Source: Amorphophallus konjac (taxonomy: Eukaryota > Streptophyta > Magnoliopsida > Alismatales > Araceae). From it: a stretch of 64,000 nt of DNA. Where the stretch lies: contig CM040126.1 of NCBI GenBank assembly GCA_022559845.1, positions 51,268,458-51,332,457 of the forward strand, written 5' to 3'. Positions 9,893 through 21,317 of this stretch are shown here, one piece after another (position 1 is the first letter of the stretch; each line of letters starts with the position of its first letter). Below the pieces are notes generated by a model. The model saw nothing but the letters and a program-made list of their open reading frames with translations, had not been told where the DNA came from and ran no database searches. The translations under genes were made by a program, and so were the position numbers.

Positions 9893-12084
9893 TGATGCAG
9901 GACGGACACGTGACTCGACTCCAATTGGATATGGGACCCTTGGACTCTAAGCAAGCCCGTGATCGCCCCTAACGAGGGAAGCGTACGGACATGCACGGTT
10001 GAGAAACCGGCAGTGAGCTAGGGTGGTCAGACTCTCTCGTCGTGCCAGGATCGGGTCACGGGACAGTCTCGCTCTCTCTCGCAACAGTGGTGAATAACAA
10101 TATATGGCGAGCTAATTACCCTATCATGCTCTCTAATAGCGGCATAAACAAGTATATACGAATAAAGTAAATGCCGGGTAAGGGAGCGAACACGATACCT
10201 CCACGCGCCGGGTGTGGGGAAGATAATCTCGGCCGATCTCGTACTTCCGGAATAATAAATTACATAAATTACAGCAATGACTTTACTGCCCACTCCATGT
10301 AGGGAGGTAAGGGGCTACAAAGTGGGACCCGGGAGTAGCGGGTTCGGGTTGACGGGCAACGATTTGTGTAACTCCGGCGGCACGCGTACTCACGAACGTG
10401 GGACCCACGTGCTGGTCAGTGGGGCCATGTGGACTCGGAGTGGCATCGCTGTGATGGGGACGTCCGGAGGGGTGCTCCCTGGGAAGGTGCGTTGGTTTAC
10501 CTCGTGGAAGGTGAGTCGGTTCCGACCTCCACGTGCGGAACTTGCTGTCCACGGATCTGAGATCTGTTTCAGACCTGCGCGTCCCGACGAAAACTGCTAC
10601 TGTGACCGGTCCCGAGGTCAGATCAACGTGAGACTGGCGCCGTTGGAAAGCTAACCTAAAATCCTTTGATCTATGGCCAGAGAGAGAAAATTGACTATCC
10701 TGGATCTGGCCTTGGTCGATTTACAAGTTTCTGTTGGGCAGAACTAGAAATCTCAGGGCAGAGATGATTTTTCCTGAGAACTAATGTTGAGCGAGGTTCA
10801 GAGTTCGGATCTAGAAGGTGACCTCTTTATGAAAGTTGTAGAGGAATGAATCAGGAAGATGGAGATATTTTTTTTAGAATTTCTTGTGGAGGTTTAATAG
10901 GGGAAACATAATTTATGGCACTGGTGGGTCGGATCTGGACAGCAGAGACAGAACTGAGTTTTGGATCTGACAGTGATTTTTAAAAATAGGTAGAGGACTC
11001 CAGAAATTCCACGAAAATTCGTGGAGGATGGAGGTGGTGGATAGAATCCCCAATAAAATTGGTGATCCATGAAAAGAAGGGGAAGGGGGTCGAAACGTGG
11101 AATCACAGAGCTGCTGTTACAGAGATCTAAACAGAGACAGATCTGGTGGATATAGAAACTAAAAAGGAAAAGAAAATTGAATGAAGCTATGATTTCGAGG
11201 GGAATTTACTGGAGGTGGGGGTTCACGTGGGAAACCTACCTTGAAAAAATCAGCTCCAGAAGACGTGGGAGTTGGGAGCTAAAATTATCGGAGTGAGCCT
11301 CTGTCCAGCAAGACAGCAACAAGAACATCACCTTGGAAGAACGCTCGCGGTGGCTCGATGGCGGCACGAACGGCGGCGGCGGCGACAGAGATAGAATCGA
11401 GAGGGGGAGGGGAGGAGGTAGAAGAGGGATTCACACCCTGGAGAGCTGGAGGAAGAAGAAGAACAATAGAGGGAGAGAGGGGTGGGCAAGAAGCTCTTGG
11501 CCTTTTCAATATTTTCTTCTCATTAAAAATCTAGTAAATGGAAAATACATGGCATTTGTATGAATTGACTCCAATGGCAATTGATCTCCCATACCCTCAG
11601 ATCTATGGTGGGTGAAGGGTATTTTGGAGATGTCATGCCCAATTTATCCCATGTGGTCAAAGCATTCCACATATTCTAATCAAACTAACCTAATTAGCCT
11701 AATAAGGACAAAAGAAGGGGCGCCCCCCTTCATGGGCCAAGGGAAGAAACAATGGGCCAAGACCATCTACTTGGCCCATGAACCCATACTTAGTCTATGG
11801 ACTCTCCCACCTAGATAGCCCATGAGAGGGAAAAGCCCAATTGGGCCTTAAGTGGCTTTAAGGTCCATAATGAAGGCCTTAAGGTCCAATATGATATAAC
11901 CCTCATAATGGACCTAATAAATGAAAGCCACTAATGGACTCTACATGGAATGTGGCCCAATGGCTTATTAAAAGCCTTACAAAGGAGCCCAAATGAAAAA
12001 AAAAATCAACAAACACACTAATACAAGCCAATACAAACCATAATACACACTAATACAAGCCATTAGCCTTTGATGCCCCCATCA
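9893..12084 (-). repeat. 3' LTR of element G
   Basis: Plus-strand start TGATGCAGGACGG and end GATGCCCCCATCA. Aligns along its length with 14461-16654. No ORF is credible; the open frames here appear equally in both LTRs. Confidence 0.93.
11733..11991 (-). promoter_or_regulatory. Cluster of GGGCC/GCCCA boxes in the U3 of G
   Basis: TGGGCC or its complement forms (GGCCCA, AGCCCA) occur at about 11733, 11753, 11773, 11817, 11834, 11842, 11954 and 11986; two meet in the palindrome GCCCAATTGGGC. Such TGGGCY boxes are the plant site II element bound by TCP factors. The other LTR has the same cluster at about 16300-16565. Binding is inferred. Confidence 0.5.
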
Positions 12085-12596
12085 ATTCTCCCCGGGTGGG
12101 AGGAACTCGACCCCGTCGAGTAAGGGGTGCGGCTGCTCGAGTAGCTCCAGCGAATCCGTCACCGTACCAAGTAGCGCGGGTACGCTCCACTCCAAGTAGT
12201 CGTCACCTACTCATTCCATATATACTCGATATGTGCATGCTGCTACGGGAAGAGGCTAGTGGTGGAACACTCCGGGGTGGGGTCACTCTCAAGGGGGGAG
12301 GCGGCTCGAAGACTCACTAGGAATCACCGCTGGGTCCCTATAGATGACTAGATCCGGGGCATAGATGTAGAACTGATCCCATACTCCTCTAGCAAGTTCA
12401 CTCGCCTCTCACTCATAAGAGACCGACAACGAGCTTGCACAAGACACATGCAGACTCACCATGTACTAACACACGTATGCAAACCACACAAACATGCCAC
12501 ATAAAACAAACCACACATAGAAGAAACAAACTGACTCATGCATGACCCTAGACTTAAGGTGGTGACATCGACCCACTAGTTGACCATCACCCGATT
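12085..12596 (-). other. Non-coding 3' internal part and polypurine tract of G
   Basis: No gene between the gag stop and the LTR. The purine run next to the LTR (minus-strand GGGGAGAAT, 12085-12093) is the likely plus-strand primer. Confidence 0.6.
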
Positions 12597-14129
12597 ACTG
12601 CATCCTGAGCGTCGGTAGACTCCTCCAGACCTTCGTACTCATCGGCTAGTTCCGGCTCGGCCTCGTAGCTGATAGACACAAGCCCAGAAGGCGAGGCTTC
12701 TCCTACCCCTAGGGCTAGAGTGGCACGAGTGGGACATTGGTTGGCAAAGTGGCCAAACCCATGATAGTGGAAACACTATAGTCGAGACCCACTACTCTCT
12801 CCGATGAGTGGTCCCTTACCCTTGTCCTCCCGACGGGTAGGGGGTGTGGGCAACATGGGTGGAGGTGTAGGTGCCGTGGGCAACAGGGGTGCCGGTACCG
12901 GTACCAGAGGGCGGGCAATGGGTGCCAGGGGGCGGGCAATGGGTGCCGGTGGTTGGAATGGAGGTGGGTCCCGTGGTGGGGGAGGACGAGGTCTAAGAGC
13001 GAAGTGCACCTGACGGGCGGGCTCGTGAGGTCGAGCCATGGGACCCCTCGGGTATGGGCCTAAGGAGCTACGTGACTCGACACTACGGAGAGGGACGGGT
13101 CCCAACCGTTGGATAGACTCGAACTCTCCCTCGAATTGCTCCATCTCAAGAGCAACTTGGTACGCATCCTCCAACTTGTCCACCTTGCGGCGGGGAAGCT
13201 CATATCGTAGGTGCGGTTGTAGACCACGCCGAAATCGGGAGACAATAAGGGAGCTCTCCTCCTTGGCATCACACCGTAAATAGTATTCATGAAACTCAGT
13301 GATGTACTCAGAGACGGACCGATCTCCTTGGGTAAGACTCTGCCACCTATCTATGAGACGCTGGCGGTAAGTGGCAGGGAGATACTTCTTCCTAAGTTTG
13401 GACCTCATCTCTTCCCACGTCTCTACCTGGGGTTCATGATGGTGAAATAGCAGGTTCTCCATGTTTCTCCAAAAGGTTTGAGCTTGCCCTAGCAATTTCA
13501 TCTTGGCAAACTTGACCTGCCGTTGGTCCGACATCTCGAACCACTCAAAATATCGGTCCATGTCGGCCTCCCAATCAAGATAGACCCTCGGGTCTAAGGA
13601 CCCGTCAAAGGTGGGAGGGTCTGCACGAACGGTCCTAAGGGTCTGTTCATGCTCATCCACATCACAGTTCTGTCGTTGAACATGACGGTCACGACCATAT
13701 CCCCCATGTTCGTTCTCAGACTCATAGTCATGCACCTCGGGGATTGGACGCCTCCTAACATCTATCCCTTGAACCCGTGGAGCAGCAGGTTGATGAACCG
13801 GCTCCTGTTGAACAAGTGTAGGTGGGGGGGGGGTGCCTCAACTGGGACTCAGGGGGTGCCTCAGCTGGGGCTCTCTCTAATGTGGTAACTCTCACGACCA
13901 GACCCTGAATGGACTGGTCCGACTCGACGGCCTTATCCTCTAAGGCCTTCATCCTCTCTTCCAGACGGGTGCATAGGCCATCCATCCACGTACTCAACTT
14001 GTCAATCTTATCCACTCGAGTACTTAACACATCCATGCGTATAGTCAACCCTTGCACTTCTCCCATAATGGCTTGGAACATTTCGGCCACCGACGACGCA
14101 TCGAGACTAGGGGCTTGGGGATCCGCCAT
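12597..14129 (-). pseudogene. gag of element G, frameshifted
   Basis: The frame likely starts at ATG 14129 (MADPQAPSLDASSVAEMFQA), with a heptad-like stretch (LSTRVDKIDKLSTWMDGLCTRLEERM). A poly-G tract near 13830 breaks the frame; the downstream frame (13735-12776) has an intact gag capsid region: DPPTFDGSLDPRVYLDWEAD, FAKMKLLGQAQTFWRNM, WEEMRSKLRKKYLPATYRQR. A proline-rich tail follows, then a TAG (12778-12776), then in the same frame a zinc knuckle CFHYHGFGHFANQC in which the second Cys is Tyr. The final stop is at 12599-12597. Undamaged, it would form virus-like particles. Unlike the gags of A, C and E, the capsid is retained. Confidence 0.85.
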
Positions 14130-14445
14130 AGGTGGTGGTGGTGAGTATTGGGTGCCTTGACGGGTGGGCATGCAACTGACACATGGACTAGGAGACACAG
14201 ACTAATGCACCTAGACCAAGCCAATATCCGGTACGTGGCGGAGGGTCGACCCGAAGATCTCCTCGCGTAAGTGTGCGGCCTTCCCGATAGGCGTGGCCTA
14301 ACGTTCGGACAACACCTTTTAATATACCAAATTATCGGGATGAAATACAATTTTAAAACACTTTTTTTGTTTTGAAAATAATGATGATCATAGAGTCGAC
14401 TTAGACTGTGCAAGACTTATGTAAAGACTACCCTAGACTCGACTC
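14130..14445 (-). other. Leader of element G
   Basis: Untranslated stretch between primer site and gag; nothing else seen. Confidence 0.5.
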
Positions 14446-14457
14446 GCTCTGATACCA
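14446..14457 (-). other. iMet primer binding site of G
   Basis: Minus-strand TGGTATCAGAGC, complementary to the plant initiator tRNA-Met 3' end, three bases from the LTR. Confidence 0.9.
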
Positions 14458-14460
14458 AAC

Positions 14461-16654
14461 TGATGCGGGACGGACACACGACTCGACTCCAATTGGATAT
14501 GCGACCCTTGGACTCTAAGCAAGCTCATGATCGCCCCTAACGAGGGAAGCGTACGGACGTGCATGGTTGAGAAATCGGCAGTGAGCTAGGGTGGTCAGAC
14601 TCTCTCGTCGTGCCTGGATCGGGTCACAGGACGGTCTCGCTCTCTCTCGCAATAGCGGTGAATAACAATATATGGCGAGCTAATTACCCTATCATTCTCT
14701 CTAGCAGCGACATAAACAAGTATATATGAATAAAGCAAATGTCCGGTAAGGGAGCGAACACGATACCTCCACGCGCCGGGCGTGGGGAAGACGATCCCGG
14801 CCGATCTCGTACTCCTGAAATAATAAATTACATAAATTACAGCAATGACTTTACTGCCCACTCCATGCAGGGAGGTAAGGGGCTACAAAGTGGGACCCGG
14901 GAGTAGCGGGTTCGGGTTGACGGGTAGTGATTTGTGTAACTTTGGCGGCATGCGTACTCATGAACGTGGGACCCACGTGTTGGTCAGTGGGGCCATGTGG
15001 ACCCGGAGTGGCACCGCTGTGACGGGGACGTCCGGAGGGGTGCTCCTTGGGAAGGTGACGCGTTGGTTCACCTCGTGGAAGGTGAGTCAGTTTCGACCTC
15101 CACGTGTGGAACTTGCTGTCCACGGATCTGAGATCTATTTCAGACCTGCGCGTCCCGACGAAAACTGCTGCTGTGATCGGCCCCGACGTCGGATCAACGC
15201 GAGACTGGCGCCGTTGGAAAGCTAACATAAAATCCTTTGATCTATGGCCAGGGAGAGAAAATTGACTATCCTGGATCTGGCCTTGGTCGATTTTACAAGT
15301 TTCTGTTGGGCAGAACTAGAAATCTCAGGGTAGAGATGATTTTTTCTGAGAACAAATGTTGACCGAGGTTTACAGTTCGGATCTAGAAGGTGACCTCTTT
15401 ATGAAAGTTGTAGAGGAATGAATCAGGAAGGTGGAGATATTTTTTTTAGAATTTCTTGTGGAGGTTTAATAGGGGAAACAGAATTTATGGCACTGGTGGG
15501 TCGGATCTGGATAGCGGAGACAAAACTGAGTTTTGGATCTGACAGTAATTTTTAAAAATAGGTAGAGGACTCCAGAAATTTCACGAAAATTCGTGGAGGA
15601 TGGGGGTGGTGGATAGAATCCCCAATAAAATTGGTGATCTAAGAAAAGAAGGGGAAGAGGGTCGAAATGTGGAATCACAGAGCTGCTGTTACAGAGATCT
15701 GAATAGAGACAGATCTGATGGATCTAGAAACTAAAAAGGAAAAGAAAATTGAATGAAGCTATGATTTCGAGAGGAATTTACTGGAGGTGGGGGTTCACAT
15801 GGGGAACCTACCATGAAAATCTCAGCTCCAGAAGATGTGGGAGTTGGGAGCTAAAATTCTCGGAGTGAGCCTCTGTCCAGCAAGAGAGCAACCAGAACAG
15901 CACCTTGGAAGAACGCTCGTGGTGGCTCGATAGTGGCACGAACGGCGGCGGCGGCGGCAGAGATAGAATCCAGAGAGGGAGGGAAGGAGGTAGAAGAGGG
16001 ATTCACACCCTAGAGAGCTGTAAGAAGAAGAAGAACAGTAGAGGGAGAGAGGGGTGCGCAAAAAGCTCTTGGCCTTTTCAATATTTTCTTCTCATTAAAA
16101 ATCTAGTAACTGGAAAATACATGACATTTGTATGAATTGACTCCAATGGCAATTGACCTCCCATACCCTCAGATCTATGGTGGGTGAAGGGTATTTTGGA
16201 GATGTAATACCTAATTTATCCCATGTGGTCAAAGCATTCCACATATTCTAATCAAACTAACCTAACTAGCCTAATAAGGGCAAAAGAGGGGGCGCCCCCT
16301 TCATGTGCCAAAGGAAGAGACAATGGGCCAAGACCATCTACTTGGCCCATGAACCCATACTTAGTCTATGGACTCTCCCACCTAGATAGCCCATGAGAGG
16401 GAAAAGCCCAATTGGGTCTTAAGTGGCTTTAAGGTCCATAATGAAGGCCTTACGGTCCAATGTGATATAACCCCCATAATGGACCTAATAAATGAAAGTC
16501 ACTAATGGACTCTACATGGAATGTGGCCCAATGGCTTATTAAAAGCCTTACAAAGGAGCCCAAATGAAAAAAAAATCAACAAACACACTAATACAAGCCA
16601 ATACAAACCATAATACACACTAATACAAGCCATTTACCTTTGATGCCCCCATCA
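14461..16654 (-). repeat. 5' LTR of element G
   Basis: Begins at 14461 and ends CATCA at 16654, followed by TSD GTTGT. Pairs with 9893-12084. Confidence 0.93.
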
Positions 16655-16973
16655 GTTGTGGATTTGGTAGATGAGCCGATGTGGCTTTCCACAAGGTGCA
16701 AGCGTCCTTGTTGAGTTGGAAAGTAGCGAGCAAGACCTTTTCCTAATCCATGCACTGCATAACTTGGAAGATCCGATAAATTTCATCTATCAAATTCTCA
16801 GCCTCATCCAGATTAGACGATCCAGAGAAATGAGGAGGGTTCATGCTCCTGAAGTTAGGATGTAAGTCTCCCACGCTAGCTCGCGCGCCTGCTTGTGCCA
16901 CCTTCTATAGGGCTTGTGTGAGACCCACAACTATTTGTTGAATGGCATCCCAGTTAGCTCTGTGTCCAGCCAT
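16655..16973 (-). pseudogene. Element D gag, N-terminal fragment
   Basis: Start ATG at 16973 (MAGHRANWDAIQQIV). The frame runs through a stop to FRSMNPPHFSGSSNLDEAENLIDEIYRI, the usual opening of plant Ty3/gypsy gag, and reaches G at the TSD. The next part of gag resumes at 9887. Confidence 0.8.
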
Positions 16974-17210
16974 TGGGAAAATAAGGTTCCTGAGAAAGCA
17001 AACAATTTGTCATTTTCCTTAGAATTCACGAGGTTTAATTTTTCTCATGTCGAGAGGTTAATTCTCAGTAAAGAACTATCTTATATCAGGCTCTACCCAA
17101 TCTCACATGGGTTGGAAAATGTCTTATAAGCTAGTTCATAGGTTGGGAATCCTTAGAATCTTAGACTAAATCCTATAACTTGACATTTCCCTAGGACTTA
17201 ATAAGCCTAA

Positions 17211-17222
17211 GCTCTGATACCA
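17211..17222 (-). other. iMet primer binding site of D
   Basis: Minus-strand TGGTATCAGAGC seven bases from the LTR edge. 16974-17210 between it and gag is leader with no gene. Confidence 0.9.
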
Positions 17223-18498
17223 CCTTAACTGTCACACCTCGAGATATATAGCGGAAATAAATCAAGAATATGAACAGCTGGCAAAGTAAGCCTCTAGCTA
17301 GCAAGAAAATCAAAGCGCCACACTCATTCATACCAAGAAGCATAAATAATATACGTAACATCATAAGATCCAAAAACCTTCAACTTTATTGATCAATAAA
17401 CAAACTTTACAATTGACATTGACTCACTTGACAATAAGACTCACTAGACTTAAGAAAATAGAAAATTATATTGGCATGATCAACTTCACCGCCTAGTGTA
17501 GCAAATGATCATGAATAAAAAATAACAGACTCAAATCGACAAAACTATCTAGGGTTCTTCTCGATCTTTACTCGCTCTCGGAACCACCACTTGAATGATC
17601 TGACTCAGATCTACTAGAGCTTCCTAAAAATGTTGGAGAAAGTAGGGAGTGAACACACTCGCCCAGTAGGTATCTTCGTGTCATCATGTAGACATAGTTT
17701 ACATATTAATATTTTAGCTCTAGAAGATGCAATAATTGAATTAAGGTGCGGTAAAATAATAGTAACATCTAGCAAGACTAGCTATCAAGAGTGATATGAT
17801 ATTTCAAGAATATATGAGCATGATCTAGCAAGAATAGAAATTTGGCCTTTCAATCACAAGAATGTACTGTCAATCAGAAGAATGTACTTTTCATAACCTT
17901 AAGAAGGCTATGCACATGCATGTAACGAGAATGTACTTTTCAAGCAAGCATGTATAATTTCATGAATTGACTCGTGGATTTCGCAAGTTTATAAAAAAAG
18001 TACTCCTAGCGCAATGCGACGCCAGTAATCATTATATCCCATGGTTTACAGTATATTTTTGGCCATCTGTCGAGGGGACTAGACATAAGCCCTTGGACAC
18101 TATTCGTGCCTGCACTTGCATCTTCAAGTTATAAATCTAGTTATTTTCATGAGAATGTCGATAAGTTCGGCCAAGAATGACTAATTCAATAATTACCTTT
18201 GAGGCGATAGTAAACAAGGAAAGAACGAACATAATTCTTTGATAAAAGAGGTCAAGAATGAATTAAAATGAACGTTGTGCTACGGAAGGATTTCGGTAGC
18301 ATAACGACATCTTATTTAATTTCATAATTCATTAATGACTTGATAAGTAATGTTTCAAGTTTCATATAGTCAAAAGATTGTCTGAGATTGAATACAATCA
18401 TCCCTTTGGTCGGGTTGGGTAAGTCTTGACAGAACGCGGTTGGAAGGCGACCGCAATAAGTAGAACACAGTCAGGTAACGGCCCGCGACTAGAAGTCT

Positions 18499-18601
18499 GT
18501 CGACCCCAGAAAACTCAGTCGACTGAATCAAAAATTTGTCAACTGAAAATAGGAATCTGTCGACTGAAAATAGGATATCGGTTGACTGAAGAATTGTCAA
18601 C
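18499..18601 (-). repeat. GTCGAC-type series in the LTR of D
   Basis: GTCGAC at 18499, 18518 and 18559, GTCAAC at 18538 and 18596, GTTGAC at 18581. Steps are 19, 20, 21, 22 and 15 bp. The sites with TCGAC are followed by 'tgaa', giving partial CAGTCGACTG palindromes. Confidence 0.8.
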
Positions 18602-19787
18602 CTACTGGATAAACGCGTGGTCGTTGGCTAGTCACGATCTACAGGTCGCGATCTGGACAGAGTACAAAATCATGAAGTGCTCATCTAATTTTTGAGTTTT
18701 TAGGCTACAACCAGCTCGACGTCCTAGTGGGAATCTCAGGCTCGTGGAGACTTACAGAGGCCTTGAAACACGAATACCTAGTCTAACAGAAGGAATATCT
18801 GACGGAGAGGCGTTCAATGTCCAAGAGGGTGTTCCTATTAAGTGTAAGTGACTAAAAGTGAACGTACTAGAGTACAGGCTATGTACAAGTAAAGAAGAAG
18901 GAAAGAAAATGAAAGTGAAACATAGACCGTTGTGTAAGAAGTTCCAGCGAAGGAGTGAAGTTCCTTTAGTACAAACTATAGGGTTTTAATGTTAAATTAG
19001 CATAAGTTGAAAAATAGTCCTTTAGAGCATGGTATGGCATAAAACATAACCCTTTCAAAACATGATACGGCAAAAACATAACGAAATAGAATGAAATATA
19101 GGCTAGATACTTATACATAACAGGAAATCATGAAGGTTGATCTGGTTGTTGTTTGGCGTGAACAGTAGCCAGATCGCGGTTTCCACCGCTGTTGCCTTCT
19201 GGAAGGCCGCGGTTGGTCGGGCGACCGCGATTCTTCTGTCGACAGATAGAAGCAGATCCGGCATGGCAGGGCCTTTTCTATGGCAACTCTACATGCAACT
19301 AATAATAAACTGGAAGAAGAATCATGCTAGCACGTAAACAACACTTGCAAAAGGGCATGTAACAGCCTAAAATTTATTAGCTTTCAGTTAATGTTGCATG
19401 GACAGCATGAACTAGAACCCTAATGTGCGATCTTGGTAAAACCTGAAATACATCGTGCATGTAGCATGAAAATAAGAAGGAATAGAGGGTTTTTATTCCT
19501 AACATTAAGTTTAATCTGATCATGAGACAACCTGCCTCTTTGGTTGATCCTAGACATCGAATTACTCGTCGAAAGGGAGCCCTCGTTCCTGCGCGTCCTG
19601 CGTGGAACTAGCTTCTTCCGCACAATCTAACTCCTTGGTTGCTTGTTCTCCTAACATGAAAATTGGAGGGATGTTATAATATACTAAGGGGAGTAATAAG
19701 TTCTAAAGGAAGAACTTAAGAAGATGACATTATACCTTCGTTCCGCGTGATCCAAAAACTAAGGTTCATGTCGGACGATCTGGGTCC

Positions 19788-19795
19788 TATTTATA
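19788..19795 (-). promoter_or_regulatory. Putative TATA box, LTR of D
   Basis: Minus-strand TATAAATA in CCTATAAATAGG. Confidence 0.5.
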
Positions 19796-19972
19796 GGGAA
19801 CGGCCTAGGGTTAGGTTTTGTACTTCGAATTAGGATCCTTATTTGGTGTCAAGTTGATCTCTAAGAGTCTTAGATAAGTTTTCCTACCTAGATCACATCG
19901 AATCATGGCTAAATCGTGGATAAAAATATGAGTTTTCCTTGATTATCCACTTTCCATTTTCGAAACCAGATA

Positions 19973-20024
19973 GCGGTCAAGCCAAGATCGCCTTCTTCAG
20001 GTAGCGGTCGCATGATAGACCGCC
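19973..20024 (-). repeat. Two CGGTC-type dyads in the LTR of D
   Basis: GCGGTC...GATCGCC at 19973-19992 and GCGGTC...AGACCGCC at 20004-20024, 31 nt apart. The second matches the 21-nt dyad of element B in both arms and length. Confidence 0.85.
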
Positions 20025-20326
20025 ACCTTGCCTGACTTCCGAAAAATCAGATTTTTATTCTAACTCAAATTCTAATTTCCCTATGTTCCCTTTTTAAATT
20101 AGGGAACCTCGCCCTATTACGTTTCTAGGGTTTGGGCTTGGGCCAAAAGACTTAAATTTAGGTTTTAAGACCATTTTTAAGTGGGCTTAATTATATAGTT
20201 AATAGCTGGCTTTTAATCAAAAGGCTTACCATTATTTAGCCCATTTAAGTCTTTAAGCTTATTGGTATGCTTAAATAAATCCATTTAAATTTCTAAAAAA
20301 TCTAAAAAATTGTCAGGAGTGCTACA

Positions 20327-21317
20327 ATTTGATTCATGAATCATCGGGGATGACTACTTGCACTCGACCGGAGTTGTGGGAACTGTCTCTTTTGAGCCGA
20401 CTTTGGAAGAAATTTAGAGGGTGAGGGATAAAGAATTTTGGAGAGAGATTAGAGAGAGATAGAGAGAGATTGTGCTAAATAAAAATGAAGACTTAAATAA
20501 CAACACCACTAGAATTAAACATAAATTAAAACAAACTTACAAGTGCATACAAATTACAATAAAAATAGCAAAACAAATTACAACAAGTCTGGGGTGAAGG
20601 AACAACAAGAGAGGGGGAGGAGAAGCCTAAACTAACTTCTATGTAACTACAAGAGAAAGAGAGAGGAAGAGAGGCCCTACTCCTAACACTAACTACAAGG
20701 AGATAGAAGTGAGGGGGGAAGAGAAGAAAAACTGAGAGAGATGAGAGAAGCCCTTCTCATGCCCTTTTATAGGGCCAAAACCAATCCCTTCCCCATATCT
20801 TTGCCATCTGAACACCCATCTTCATTTTCTTCCTTCTTCTTTTCTTCTCGCTTTCGTTGAAAACCCAAGTCGACCATCTTCTTTCTTCATTTCGGTGCCC
20901 ACCTCATCACACATATTCTTTTATTTCTTTCTCCATGTGACCCACGAGTCGAAGGCTAGGGCCTCCCAGCTCTCTTCCTCTGCACCCATGCGGCTGCTAA
21001 CCACTCTATCTTTGTCGTCAACCCGCACGTCGGCCACCTGCTCCAACCACATTCAGCGCCCTTGGGCCTCCCCCGGATGATGCATTCCATGAGAGCCCCC
21101 TGCAGCCACGCGGCCCACATGTTGTTGCTCTCTCTCTCTCTCCCTCCCTCCTCGGTTGCCAGCCGTAGCACTTTTCATAGACCGCTCTCTCTCTCCCTCT
21201 CTTCTCTCCTGTACATATGCATAGCACCGAACACCTTTGCTATCGCGCCTCGTCGCCGTCCAGTGCCGGCATGAGTCCCACAGTACGTGAACTCTTGCTC
21301 CCGCGAATGGTGCCATG
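20327..21317 (-). repeat. LTR-like fragment M
   Basis: No protein. On the minus strand a TATA box (TATAAAAG, 20771-20764, in CCCTATAAAAGGG) is followed by a pyrimidine-rich leader and T-rich sequence with (AG)n at about 20440-20475, the layout of an LTR promoter and R/U5. D begins at its left edge and H at its right, so ends are not defined. Confidence 0.45.

Larger units (their letters stand above)
9893..16654 (-). mobile_element. Element G: complete gag-only LTR retrotransposon
   Basis: 6,762 bp, minus strand, with LTRs 9893-12084 and 14461-16654 (TGATG...CATCA), iMet primer site 14446-14457 and TSD GTTGT at 9888-9892 and 16655-16659. The 2,376-bp internal part holds one gag gene and no protease, RT or integrase, so transposition would need enzymes from another element. 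In about 125 bp compared by eye at one LTR end there are 9 differences, mostly transitions, so the insertion is not recent. Confidence 0.92.
6406..20326 (-). mobile_element. Element D: chromovirus-like Ty3/gypsy, broken by three insertions
   Basis: Minus-strand element with 5' LTR at 17230-20326, iMet primer site, gag (three pieces: 16655-16973, 9494-9892, 7310-7472), protease and the start of RT (6406-6700). Insertions G, F and C split it; G and F have matching target duplications, so D was there first. The rest of pol and the 3' LTR are beyond the left edge. Conserved phrases around the RT start ([28 protein letters not shown]) place it among plant chromovirus-type Ty3/gypsy elements. Several stops make it dead. 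Confidence 0.85.
17230..20326 (-). repeat. 5' LTR of element D
   Basis: 3,097 bp; plus-strand start TGTCACACCTCGAG at 17230 and end GAGTGCTACA at 20326, i.e. minus-strand TGTAGCACTC...GGTGTGACA. It has a TATA box at 19788-19795, a GTCGAC-type series at 18499-18601 and CGGTC dyads at 18436-18454, about 19160-19235 and 19973-20024. No coding frame is credible. Confidence 0.85.

Noticed and set aside
17211..17222. tRNA-Met-like match
   Set aside because: Only 12 bases match, next to an LTR edge: a primer binding site, not a tRNA gene. The same holds at 14446 and 60014.
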